Source of the DNA: Vibrio cincinnatiensis
GTDB taxonomy: Bacteria; Pseudomonadota; Gammaproteobacteria; Enterobacterales; Vibrionaceae
Assembly (NCBI RefSeq): GCF_022113815.1
Contig: NZ_SGOM01000008.1
Span: 62,001-126,000, forward strand
Direction: 5' to 3'
Length of the DNA stretch: 64,000 nt
Below the pieces are notes generated by a model. It was given only the letters and a program-made list of their open reading frames with translations. It did no database searches and was not told where the DNA came from. Positions 57,734 to 64,000 of the stretch are shown one piece after another. The position numbers and the translations under genes are program-made. How positions within the stretch are numbered: position 1 is the stretch's first letter; the number at the start of each line of letters is the position of its first letter.

Positions 57734-57769
57734 AACGTCCTCACTAACTGTGATCGTGACGTTATGCTA
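57728..57769 (-). promoter_or_regulatory. 12-bp perfect inverted repeat holding the olsF start codon
   Basis: Arms TAGCATAACGTC and GACGTTATGCTA (plus-strand positions 57728-57739 and 57758-57769), spacer 18 bp. In the olsF mRNA the 3' arm contains the AUG and the loop contains the GTGAGGA ribosome site, so the hairpin would hide the start codon. It could instead be a protein operator. Confidence 0.7.
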
Positions 57770-57842
57770 AAAGTGGTTAATGTCAGTAACGCTGCATAGC
57801 GATGAAACTTTTGTGTCGCCTCTAATCACCAAGAACCAAGTA

Positions 57843-58484
57843 CTAAGCGGTGAGCGCTAGTCTTAAAGCAAAGAGGACAAACAGCGAGCCAATGAAGGTA
57901 TTAGACATTTTGGCTAATTTTTGATTTTGTTTCACTTTATTGGTAATACCAAACCCAGCAAAAATCAGCAGTGAAAGATAGAGCATGCTACATAGCTCCA
58001 GTATCGAACCCAAAACCAAAAAAGAGAGCCCAGTGCTTTCAGCATTAAAATCGATGAATTGAATAAAGAAAGAAACGTAGAAAATGATCATTTTCGGATT
58101 CAACACACTCAGCCCTAAGGCCTTTAGGTAAAGGCCTTGGTGCTTTTTGCCAACCTCATTACGTTCTATGACTTGAGCACGTTGGCGGAAGCTGTGAATA
58201 ATGGTCTTCGCTCCAAGATAGAAGAGGTATGCCGCCCCCATATATTGGATAACATGGAAGAGCAGTGGTGAATTTTTAACGAGAGTCGCCACCCCTAAAA
58301 AAGCTAAAAAGATCAGTAAAGCATCCCCAGTAAACACGCCAAGAGCCGCTTTATACCCGCCTTTCACCCCATGTTTAGCACTGGCCGTTAATACAAAGAT
58401 AGAGTTAGGGCCGGGGACGATCACAATCAAAAAGACGCCGACTAAATAGGCCCAAAGATTAATAATTCCGATACTTTCCAACAT
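57843..58484 (-). CDS. LysE/LeuE-family amino acid exporter
   Basis: Inner-membrane exporter of the RhtB/LysE superfamily, closest by eye to E. coli LeuE (leucine export). The 213-aa product has six hydrophobic segments and the family opening FLIVIVPGPNSIFVLTASAKHG (the PGPN motif), GVFTGDALLIFLAFLG, and LSVLNPKMIIFYVSFFIQFI. It lies upstream of olsF on the same strand with 109 bp between, so it may have its own transcript. Substrate unknown. Confidence 0.88.
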   Translation of the reverse strand: MLESIGIINLWAYLVGVFLIVIVPGPNSIFVLTASAKHGVKGGYKAALGVFTGDALLIFLAFLGVATLVKNSPLLFHVIQYMGAAYLFYLGAKTIIHSFRQRAQVIERNEVGKKHQGLYLKALGLSVLNPKMIIFYVSFFIQFIDFNAESTGLSFLVLGSILELCSMLYLSLLIFAGFGITNKVKQNQKLAKMSNTFIGSLFVLFALRLALTA

Positions 58485-58972
58485 ACCACTCTCGCAAAAA
58501 TAACATCGATAAAGTCAATGCACACTACCGTGCGATGAGCTCATGTTTTCCATTGTTAGATGAACAATGATGTGAACAACATCGGTAATCCGTCGTGTAT
58601 CGCCACTGAAGAAAGGGCAAATACAGAGATGTCGTGTTACTCGATGGGTTGGCATTCAAACGGAATGTCGTCTCAATGGAGTGAGCTTGTGAGTATGATA
58701 ACGTCCTTTGTTATTTTTGAAATATCTGTTTAATTAATTTTGATATTATAGTTTTTATATCTAGTTAATCGCTCTATTTGTGGGTTTTAAGTTTAATTTT
58801 TATATTAAATATGAAATTATATTTTGATTTTCTCTGGCGGTTTGGATGGGTGCTGTTTTTATTCACAATTTGGATAAATCATCCTATTTTTAGACTTATA
58901 TCGGTTGTTTTTTCTGTATTTTGCTAACTTTTTGGTTGTTTTGGTTTTGAATTAAATGAATTGGTAGATGAA
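58485..58972. other. Non-coding AT-rich gap between the exporter and the aminotransferase
   Basis: No gene, RNA or repeat recognised. The part 58700-58970 is very AT-rich, with a marked excess of T on the plus strand, unlike any other intergenic region in the window. This may be an H-NS-type silenced or island-boundary segment. Confidence 0.4.
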
Positions 58973-58991
58973 AGGGGAGGTTTTCTCCCCT
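58973..58991 (-). terminator. Terminator after the aminotransferase gene
   Basis: Stem AGGGGAG (58973-58979) / CTCCCCT (58985-58991), loop GTTTT, followed by TTTC on the minus strand; 11 bp past the stop. Confidence 0.65.
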
Positions 58992-59001
58992 AAGCCATCA
59001 G

Positions 59002-60150
59002 TTAATGCTGTTTTAATACGGAAGCTAAACAGTGAGCAGCTTTCATTAGTTCTTGTTCAGTTGAATTGGTGAAATTAAGCCGCAACGCCGCAGGGGCTTC
59101 ATCTGGGTCAGGGTAAAAAACAGGGCTAGGAACAACCGCAACCCCTTCAGCCAGTAGCTGTTTAGCCAGTTCAAAAGTGTCACACTGAGGAATGGAGAGC
59201 CAGATAAACATGCCGCCATCTATAGGGTTCAGTTCACAGTCTTCAGGTAATTCGCTTTTCAGAGCATTAAATAACACCTCATAACGTGCACGGTATAGTG
59301 TACGAATCTGCTCGAGGTGTTCCGGAAATTTAGGGTTGGCGAGTAAGCCATGTAGCAAGGCTTGCATAGGAACACTGGAATGAAGGTCGGCCCCTTGTTT
59401 AACTTTAATCATTGGCGCTAAATAGGATGATAAGCCTGAAACTGCACCCAATCTTAGACCCGGAGAGGCTATTTTAGAGAAAGAGCGCAGAACAATGGAT
59501 TGTTCTGGACAAAAGTCAGAGACCAATGGATAGACTTCACCGGCAAAACGTAATTCACGGTAAGGGACATCTTCCACTAAAACGACATTAAATATTTTAC
59601 AGAGTTCAGCTACTTTTTTACGTGTATTCAAACTCCAGCTGATGCCTGTGGGGTTATGAAAATCCGGGACAGCATAAAACATTTTAGGCTGTTGAGATTG
59701 GAAGCACTGTGCTAACTCTTCAAGGTTTGGTCCTTCAGGTGTTTGCGTAACCGTGACAATGTGAGCTTGAGCTAACCCAAACACTTGCATTGCACCTAAG
59801 TAGCTGGGTGCTTCCATAACAACTTTATCTGCAGGGTTAATATAAGCTCGAGCAATGAGATCTAACCCTTGCTGTGATCCTGTTGTTATCATGACCTCAT
59901 GGCTTGCGGGCAGAGCAAACGCATTTTTTAGAAAGTCGATGAGTGGGCTATAACCTGCGGTTGCACCATACTGAAAAACGTGAGGATGCTCGGCTAGCCC
60001 CACGAGTGTGGATCGCATTAGCTCAATGGGAAAGGTTGCTTCATCCGGTAACCCTCCCGCTAAAGAGATCACCTTGCTATCACTGGCCGCCGCGAGGATT
60101 TCACGGATATAGGATGATTTCACTTGTTGTAACGACTCTGCGATGTCCAT
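59002..60150 (-). CDS. PLP-dependent class I/II aminotransferase (LysN/MocR-C-terminal type)
   Basis: Fold type I aminotransferase, related to 2-aminoadipate and aromatic/branched-chain transaminases. The 382-aa product from ATG 60150 (AGGA 7 bp before; an in-frame start 28 codons upstream was rejected) has ISLAGGLPDEATFP, TTGSQQGLDLIARA, VEDVPYRELRF with the PLP-pyridine Asp, SFSKIASPGLRLG with the PLP Lys and substrate Arg, and C-terminal GGMFIWLS and LRLNFTN. There is no helix-turn-helix, so it is not a MocR regulator. Divergent from an AraC-type gene, which may regulate it. Amino acid substrate unknown. Confidence 0.9.
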   Translation of the reverse strand: MDIAESLQQVKSSYIREILAAASDSKVISLAGGLPDEATFPIELMRSTLVGLAEHPHVFQYGATAGYSPLIDFLKNAFALPASHEVMITTGSQQGLDLIARAYINPADKVVMEAPSYLGAMQVFGLAQAHIVTVTQTPEGPNLEELAQCFQSQQPKMFYAVPDFHNPTGISWSLNTRKKVAELCKIFNVVLVEDVPYRELRFAGEVYPLVSDFCPEQSIVLRSFSKIASPGLRLGAVSGLSSYLAPMIKVKQGADLHSSVPMQALLHGLLANPKFPEHLEQIRTLYRARYEVLFNALKSELPEDCELNPIDGGMFIWLSIPQCDTFELAKQLLAEGVAVVPSPVFYPDPDEAPAALRLNFTNSTEQELMKAAHCLASVLKQH

Positions 60151-60256
60151 GTTTGATTCCTGTATTCTATTTTTATGCCTCGCATAGTACGATTGGTAGC
60201 ATAAAATTGTTTGTCCATTTATGCTCAAATGCATCTTTATGGGTATTATTTAACCG

Positions 60257-61126
60257 ATGAATTCACAGCATGTTTCGCGTATCAATGATGTTCTTTATTA
60301 CATTCATCAAGATATTGCGAATGACTTGTCAGCAAAGAAATTAGCCGACTTAGCCGCATATTCAGAACAACATTTTCACCGTGTTTTTAAACGTGTTGTG
60401 GGGGAAGCCGTACACCAATATATCCGCCGAACACGAATGGAGTATGCTGCCAACCAATTAATGTTTGATGCACAAACTCCGGTTATTGATATTGCAAACA
60501 AATGCGGATTTAGCTCACTTTCTTCTTTTTCTAAAGCATTTAAAGCGGAATTTCATGTGGCTCCGGGTCAATGGCGGCATGGAGAGGGAAACTTGTCAAC
60601 ACGAGCACCTATCCAGGATAGCGATGTGGCGGAAGGCTATCGACGAGTGGCAAATCTTGTCTTACCAAGACCAAAAATCATAGAAACTCAGCCTCGCTTG
60701 ACGGCTTATATCCGGCATCAAGGTTATAATCGCTCGATTCGTGACTCTTGGAATGCATTAATTCATTGGGCGAAGGAAGAACAGCGAAATATGACTCAGC
60801 AGTTTGGACTCCACCATTCAAACCCCGCTTGGGTTGAATTAGATAAATGTCGTTATGTCGCCTGCTTGGAAATTCATAAACCAGTAAAATTGAGAGGGGC
60901 GGTGAACCAGCTAACGATCCCCGGTGGATTGCATGCGGTATTTCGGCTGCAAGGCCGTTATGGCGAATTATTACCTCAAGTGAGCCAGATTTTTGAAAAG
61001 TGGTTGCCTCAATCACGTTATAAATTGCGCTCAACTCCTGCTTATGTTCACTATCATAAAAATCATTTTCTCAGCCTTGATGAACGATTTGAAATTGACT
61101 TCTATCTGCCGATCAGCATTTTTTGA
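60257..61126 (+). CDS. AraC-family regulator with C-terminal GyrI-like effector domain
   Basis: The 289-aa product has the two AraC helix-turn-helices at the N-terminus (about 8-110; LSAKKLADLAAYSEQHFHRV, IDIANKCGFSSLSSFSKAFK) and a GyrI-like (SOUL/Bac_rhamnosid-type) small-molecule binding domain at the C-terminus (about 140-289; RLTAYIRHQGYNRSIRDSWN, ECKY-like DKCRYVACLEI, and a final EIDFYLPIS). Same layout as Rob/SoxS-type multidrug sensors and DNA gyrase inhibitor regulators. Divergent from the aminotransferase; starts 107 bp apart. Confidence 0.9.
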   Translation: MNSQHVSRINDVLYYIHQDIANDLSAKKLADLAAYSEQHFHRVFKRVVGEAVHQYIRRTRMEYAANQLMFDAQTPVIDIANKCGFSSLSSFSKAFKAEFHVAPGQWRHGEGNLSTRAPIQDSDVAEGYRRVANLVLPRPKIIETQPRLTAYIRHQGYNRSIRDSWNALIHWAKEEQRNMTQQFGLHHSNPAWVELDKCRYVACLEIHKPVKLRGAVNQLTIPGGLHAVFRLQGRYGELLPQVSQIFEKWLPQSRYKLRSTPAYVHYHKNHFLSLDERFEIDFYLPISIF

Positions 61127-61239
61127 TAAGAGAATTCAAGTACCTAGTGGTGTTTCTTAATTGGGGTGTTGTGAATGCTACTCAGGTGATGTGATTTTGC
61201 TGGTGGATTTGGGCGGGATTCGGGGCCGGGGTTCTATGT

Positions 61240-61315
61240 TGATTGTGCGGGGAGGTTACTGCAGGCCTTCGCTCATAATCGATTGCTTCCCAGTTCAAGT
61301 CTGGGAGGGCCACCA
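61240..61315 (+). other. Degenerate tRNA-Met-like sequence, probable island attachment-site remnant
   Basis: From about 61253 the sequence follows a Vibrio elongator tRNA-Met: GGTTA, GCAGGC, the anticodon loop CTCATAA, TTCAAGT T-loop with stem CCCAG/CTGGG, and GGGCCACCA at the end. The 5' acceptor strand is missing, the anticodon stem is not properly paired and the 3' acceptor strand is one base short, so it cannot be a working tRNA. The 3' half of a tRNA is what tRNA-targeting integrative elements leave at one end. In V. cholerae, VSP-II occupies the tRNA-Met locus just beyond olsF (VC0489). Confidence 0.7.
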
Positions 61316-61568
61316 TATTCAGATAAGGCTTATGGAGAAATCCGTAAGTCTTTTTTCGTTCTAGTCCTTTCCATATCCGGTCTGCGATTACTTCCGGTAA
61401 TCTCAGGTCCATTAGGTTTGTCAGAACTAATGGGTTAATGAATTTAAGCTCTGAAACATTTTTGCCCCAAAACGAGTCAGCGACTGCATGAGCCATTACT
61501 CTCCATGCCATCATTTGGAATATTTTTTCTAACCCAAAGTAAGGGGCTAATCTGCCTGTGAGAAACAT
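61310..61568 (-). pseudogene. Possible truncated gene ending in the tRNA-Met remnant
   Basis: Not recognised. A minus-strand frame opening MFLTGRLAPYFGLEKIFQMM gives about 86 residues of ordinary-looking protein (ELKFINPLVLTNLMDLRLPE, IADRIWKGLERKKTYGF) before it runs into the complement of the tRNA-Met-like sequence and continues with proline/histidine-rich, unnatural sequence to 61182. The ATG lacks a well-placed ribosome site. It looks like a gene whose end was replaced at the attachment site. Confidence 0.35.
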
Positions 61569-61699
61569 AGATATTTAAAACCTTAGCACTCTCATAGCTA
61601 TAGACTTTATGCAATCTGTTTGATTTCAATAACAACCCTTCCAATTTTGTTGTGCTAGCATCGGAAGCATAATTTTAATTTGCTCAGAGGAGAAATGCA

Positions 61700-62014
61700 T
61701 TGGCCAGACGAGGAAGTGGTTTAAGGACGGCTATAAAGGTTGTTAAAGCTATAGATAGGGCCAGCAAACAAGCCGCCCGCGAAGCTCAGCGTAGAGAGAA
61801 AGCTCGGCAACGTGCTGAAGCTCAAGCACTTAGAGAGCATGAAAGAGGTGTGCGCGAAGCTCAGCGAGAACTAAAGCGGCAAGTAAGACAGCAACAATCC
61901 GCAGCAAAGCAAGCATTTAAAAATGCGCTATCAAATGCAAATGAAGAGTACCAAGACCGCTGCGAAGAACGAGCCGCCCTTAGAAAGCAATTCATACAAG
62001 AGGTTTTAAGGTAA
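61700..62014 (+). CDS. Small Arg/Lys/Ala-rich coiled-coil protein preceding the DUF4041 nuclease
   Basis: No family recognised. The 104-aa product starts at TTG 61700 (AGGAG 7 bp before; an ATG at 61695 is out of frame). After a short RRGSGLRTAIKVVKAIDR head it is one long amphipathic helix (about 22-100) with many Arg, Gln, Glu and Ala and repeated REAQR units (AAREAQRREK, GVREAQRELK). It has no signal peptide or TM segment, and charge is strongly positive, so nucleic-acid or acidic-lipid contact is possible. It ends 3 bp before the nuclease ATG, so both are made from one transcript. Acting as partner or regulator of the nuclease is inference. Confidence 0.7.
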   Translation: MARRGSGLRTAIKVVKAIDRASKQAAREAQRREKARQRAEAQALREHERGVREAQRELKRQVRQQQSAAKQAFKNALSNANEEYQDRCEERAALRKQFIQEVLR

Positions 62015-62017
62015 ACA

Positions 62018-63460
62018 ATGGATAATAATTTACTGATATTAGCAGGCATATCTTTGTTAGCAGTTTTGCTGACCTATATAGTGACGAAACGCTCTGCGGA
62101 TAAAAAAGTTGGACAGTACAAGTCAATTGATGAAGCGTTAACGAAAGCCAAAAAAGAGCACGAGACATTAAAGAAAGCAAATGAATCACTACAGCAAACT
62201 ACTGAGATAGCAAAGCAGGCGCTTTCCAAAATTAACGCTGAAACTGCCGACCTACAAGCTTTGAAAGGACAAGATAACTCTCTTAAAGTTAGTATTCTAG
62301 AACAGCAACAGTCTCTTGACGCTGCCCAAAACACTCTAAATGAACTTAATGCCAATATTGAAAAAGGCGAACTGGATCTGAACGAGCTAATGGGTGGGAT
62401 AGACTTGTATTCACGACTCGATGAATATACTGCTCATGGTCATTTTGAAATGCCACAATATCTCTACGAAACATCAGCTCGCTATTCTGAAGAGATCAAA
62501 GACATACGGCAGCAACAAAAAGACATGATTAAAGCGAAGACCGCAGTCACCTTCCCAGAAACGACCGTTATTTCTAATGATAAGTCTTTGAATAAAAAAA
62601 TCCTCAATGGTCAAGTTAAGCTAATGCTAACTGCGTTCAATATTGAATGTGACATGCTTATTGGCAAGGTTTCTCCAAGCTCATTTGGTCGTACGCTAGA
62701 ACGAATCGAGAAACTAGCAAACAATCTAGAAAAGTCGGCTGCGACACTGGAGTGTGGCTTTGATATTGACTACATCGAACTAAAATTCGAAGAATGTAAG
62801 CTTCAGTATCAATATACCCTGAAGAAACAGGAAGAAATTGCCGAGCAGAAGCTCATCAAAGAGCAAATTCGTGAAGAGCAGAGAGCAATAAAGGAGTTTG
62901 AAAAAGCTATTGCTGAAGCTGAGAAAGAAGAAAAAATGTATCGAAACCTTCTTGATAAAGCTCAGCAAGAGCTTGCTCAAGCAAATGAACAAGAACGTAG
63001 TGAAATGGAACAAAGAATAGCCATTCTAGAGCAGCAATTGGCCGAAGCTGAAGCCAAAGAAGAGCGTGCTAAGAGTATGGCGGAACAAACTCGTAAGGGC
63101 CATGTGTACGTAATAAGTAACATTGGTTCCTTTGGAGAAGATGTTTACAAGATAGGTTTAACGCGCAGGCTAGAGCCTATGGACAGAGTTAAAGAGCTTG
63201 GTGATGCCAGTGTACCATTCCCATTTGACGTACATGCCATGATTTATACTGATGATGCACCTGCACTCGAAACAGCTTTGCACCGTGAATTCCATTCTCA
63301 ACGTGTTAATGCAGTTAACCTTCGCAAGGAGTTCTTCAGTGTCGATCTAGAGGAAATTAAAGATGCGGTTGAAAAGATCGCTGGAGTAGATGCTGAGTTC
63401 AAAATGACCGCTCTGGCGGAAGACTATTACGAAAGCCTCCGTCTTAGTGATGCCGCATGA
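62018..63460 (+). CDS. Membrane-anchored DUF4041 and GIY-YIG nuclease (SNIPE-like anti-phage protein)
   Basis: The 480-aa product has an N-terminal TM helix (about 4-22, NLLILAGISLLAVLLTYIV), a coiled coil (about 30-125), DUF4041 (about 125-285; LYSRLDEYTAHGHFEMPQYL), a second long coiled coil (about 265-357) and a C-terminal T5orf172/GIY-YIG domain (about 362-460) with GHVYVISNIG and VYKIGLTRR as the GIY and YIG elements, then the ALETALHREF Glu and FFSVDLEEI. This layout is that of SNIPE, a membrane nuclease reported to cut phage DNA as it enters the cell, DUF4041 giving localisation at the entry site. Function here is inferred from architecture. It lies beside a tRNA-Met remnant, typical of a defence island. 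Confidence 0.85.
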   Translation: MDNNLLILAGISLLAVLLTYIVTKRSADKKVGQYKSIDEALTKAKKEHETLKKANESLQQTTEIAKQALSKINAETADLQALKGQDNSLKVSILEQQQSLDAAQNTLNELNANIEKGELDLNELMGGIDLYSRLDEYTAHGHFEMPQYLYETSARYSEEIKDIRQQQKDMIKAKTAVTFPETTVISNDKSLNKKILNGQVKLMLTAFNIECDMLIGKVSPSSFGRTLERIEKLANNLEKSAATLECGFDIDYIELKFEECKLQYQYTLKKQEEIAEQKLIKEQIREEQRAIKEFEKAIAEAEKEEKMYRNLLDKAQQELAQANEQERSEMEQRIAILEQQLAEAEAKEERAKSMAEQTRKGHVYVISNIGSFGEDVYKIGLTRRLEPMDRVKELGDASVPFPFDVHAMIYTDDAPALETALHREFHSQRVNAVNLRKEFFSVDLEEIKDAVEKIAGVDAEFKMTALAEDYYESLRLSDAA

Positions 63461-63581
63461 TTTAACAGTTTTGTCCGTCTTCGAGTCAGCCAGATCAGCG
63501 CTGGCTCACCTTTGCCCCATTATTCTCTAGTTAAATTTATCAATAGCGAGGTCGTAGTGACGTGATGACCTACTTAATCTA

Positions 63582-63649
63582 ATCAAAACGCTATGTTCTC
63601 TTCAGTTTAAAATAATCAGCAACTGGAAGGAACATAGCGTTTTTGATAG
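63582..63649. terminator. Long imperfect hairpin between convergent genes, bidirectional terminator
   Basis: Arms AAAACGCTATGTTC (63585-63598) and GAACATAGCGTTTT (63630-63643) pair perfectly; the stem continues inward (CTTC/GAAG, AGTT/AACT) and outward (ATC/GAT) with single bulges, about 25 bp in total. T tracts lie on both strands. It is longer than a usual terminator and could be a small mobile inverted-repeat element. Confidence 0.65.
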
Positions 63650-63654
63650 GTGCT

Positions 63655-63999
63655 TTAGTAGCATTTGTTGGCATCGAGAAGAGTTGGGTTTTCTCTTGTT
63701 TGATCATTCCACTGATAACGAGCGGTATAGCAAATCGAGTTCCCTTTGTCTTCTACTTTGCCATCGGAGATGTAATCTGCTCCTACCTTGCCAATGATTA
63801 CGGAAGTAACAGTAAACTGGCCTCGGTTGATGGCTCTTAGCTGGTCGGTTTGTTCAATCCATTTTTGATTGTGCGCCAAGTAACTGAGAGCCATATCCGA
63901 GTTTACCGTTTTCAGTTTTTCACTACTGATATAACTCGAGTAGGTGAAGTAGCTGGCAGCAAAGGTGATGCATATAAAACCGATGGTTACTTTGCTCAT
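63655..63999 (-). CDS. Short membrane-anchored hypothetical protein
   Basis: Not recognised. The 114-aa product begins MSKVTIGFICITFAASYFTY, a signal anchor or uncleaved signal (about 5-22), followed by a small extracytoplasmic domain with two cysteines near the C-terminus (SICYTARY, DANKCY-stop). The latter half (TVTSVIIGKVGADYISDGK, ARYQWNDQTRENP) looks like a compact beta domain. The ATG at 63999 is the last codon of the window, so upstream signals and operon partners cannot be seen, and the true start could be further out. Convergent with the DUF4041 nuclease. Confidence 0.6.
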   Translation of the reverse strand: MSKVTIGFICITFAASYFTYSSYISSEKLKTVNSDMALSYLAHNQKWIEQTDQLRAINRGQFTVTSVIIGKVGADYISDGKVEDKGNSICYTARYQWNDQTRENPTLLDANKCY

Positions 64000-64000
64000 G

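Noticed and set aside
57734..57842. Pho box upstream of olsF
   Set aside because: No pair of CTGTCAT-like repeats at 11-bp spacing could be found; the nearest CTGACAT is single.
59002..60150. MocR/PdxR-type regulator
   Set aside because: The aminotransferase domain is complete but there is no N-terminal GntR helix-turn-helix.
61240..61315. A functional tRNA-Met
   Set aside because: No 5' acceptor strand complementary to the 3' end, mispaired anticodon stem and a missing acceptor base.
61161..61364. Plus-strand frame across the tRNA-Met-like sequence
   Set aside because: Gly/Arg-rich translation of tRNA-like and G-rich DNA with no ribosome site.

Overview
The window is a contiguous piece of a gammaproteobacterial main chromosome, almost certainly Vibrionaceae (Vibrio in the broad sense). 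The gene order lptD-surA-pdxA, djlA, tRNA arrays flanking a chemoreceptor, mltC-yggX-mutY, trmB, glsB, hemW-rdgB, yggU-yggT-proC-yggS, pilT-pilU, ruvX-yqgE-gshB-rsmE, endA-sprT-metK, tkt, irgB/irgA, epd-pgk-fba, mscS, argO/argP, pyk, glmS follows, as I remember it, the Vibrio cholerae chromosome 1 segment from about VC0444 to VC0489. The irgB/irgA pair and a full-length OlsF support this. No rRNA, CRISPR array, IS transposase or integrase was seen.

Layout. 1-5.2 kb: outer-membrane biogenesis genes (LptD, SurA) and the start of pdxA, with DjlA divergent. 5.2-8.3 kb: two tRNA arrays (Asn/Thr/Phe, nine genes) with near-identical promoters and terminators, separated by a Cache chemoreceptor. 8.3-25.4 kb: housekeeping genes, including DNA and nucleotide repair (mutY, rdgB), tRNA/rRNA methylation (trmB, rsmE), type IV pilus retraction ATPases (pilT, pilU), glutathione synthesis, the Dns-type nuclease EndA and MetK under a MetJ-type operator. 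The glutaminase glsB is broken by a 4-bp tandem duplication. 25.7-45.4 kb: central carbon metabolism (tkt, epd, pgk, fba, pyk), iron uptake (irgB/irgA with a Fur box), mscS, the arginine exporter argO with its regulator argP, a diguanylate cyclase, a DeoR-type regulator and glmS.

45.4-56.0 kb is an accessory block where V. cholerae, as I recall it, has a single gene between glmS and olsF. It holds a DUF6795-like secreted protein next to a class-3 lipase that is interrupted by two frameshifts, a LysR/YhcH pair divergent from an Old Yellow Enzyme, and a complete anaerobic DMSO-reductase-type operon (NapF-like ferredoxin, dmsA, dmsB, dmsC, dmsD) with an FNR-type box. 56-58.5 kb returns to the syntenic olsF, whose start codon lies in a perfect 12-bp inverted repeat, followed by a LeuE/LysE exporter.

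58.5-64 kb looks like the edge of a genomic island. It has AT-rich DNA, a degenerate tRNA-Met-like 3' end (61240-61315) of the kind left by tRNA-Met-targeting islands (V. cholerae VSP-II uses the tRNA-Met locus just beyond olsF), and a two-gene unit: a small Arg/Lys/Ala-rich coiled-coil protein followed 3 bp later by a membrane-anchored DUF4041 plus GIY-YIG nuclease. The nuclease has the architecture of the recently described anti-phage nuclease SNIPE. This pair is the best candidate for an incompletely described system in the window.
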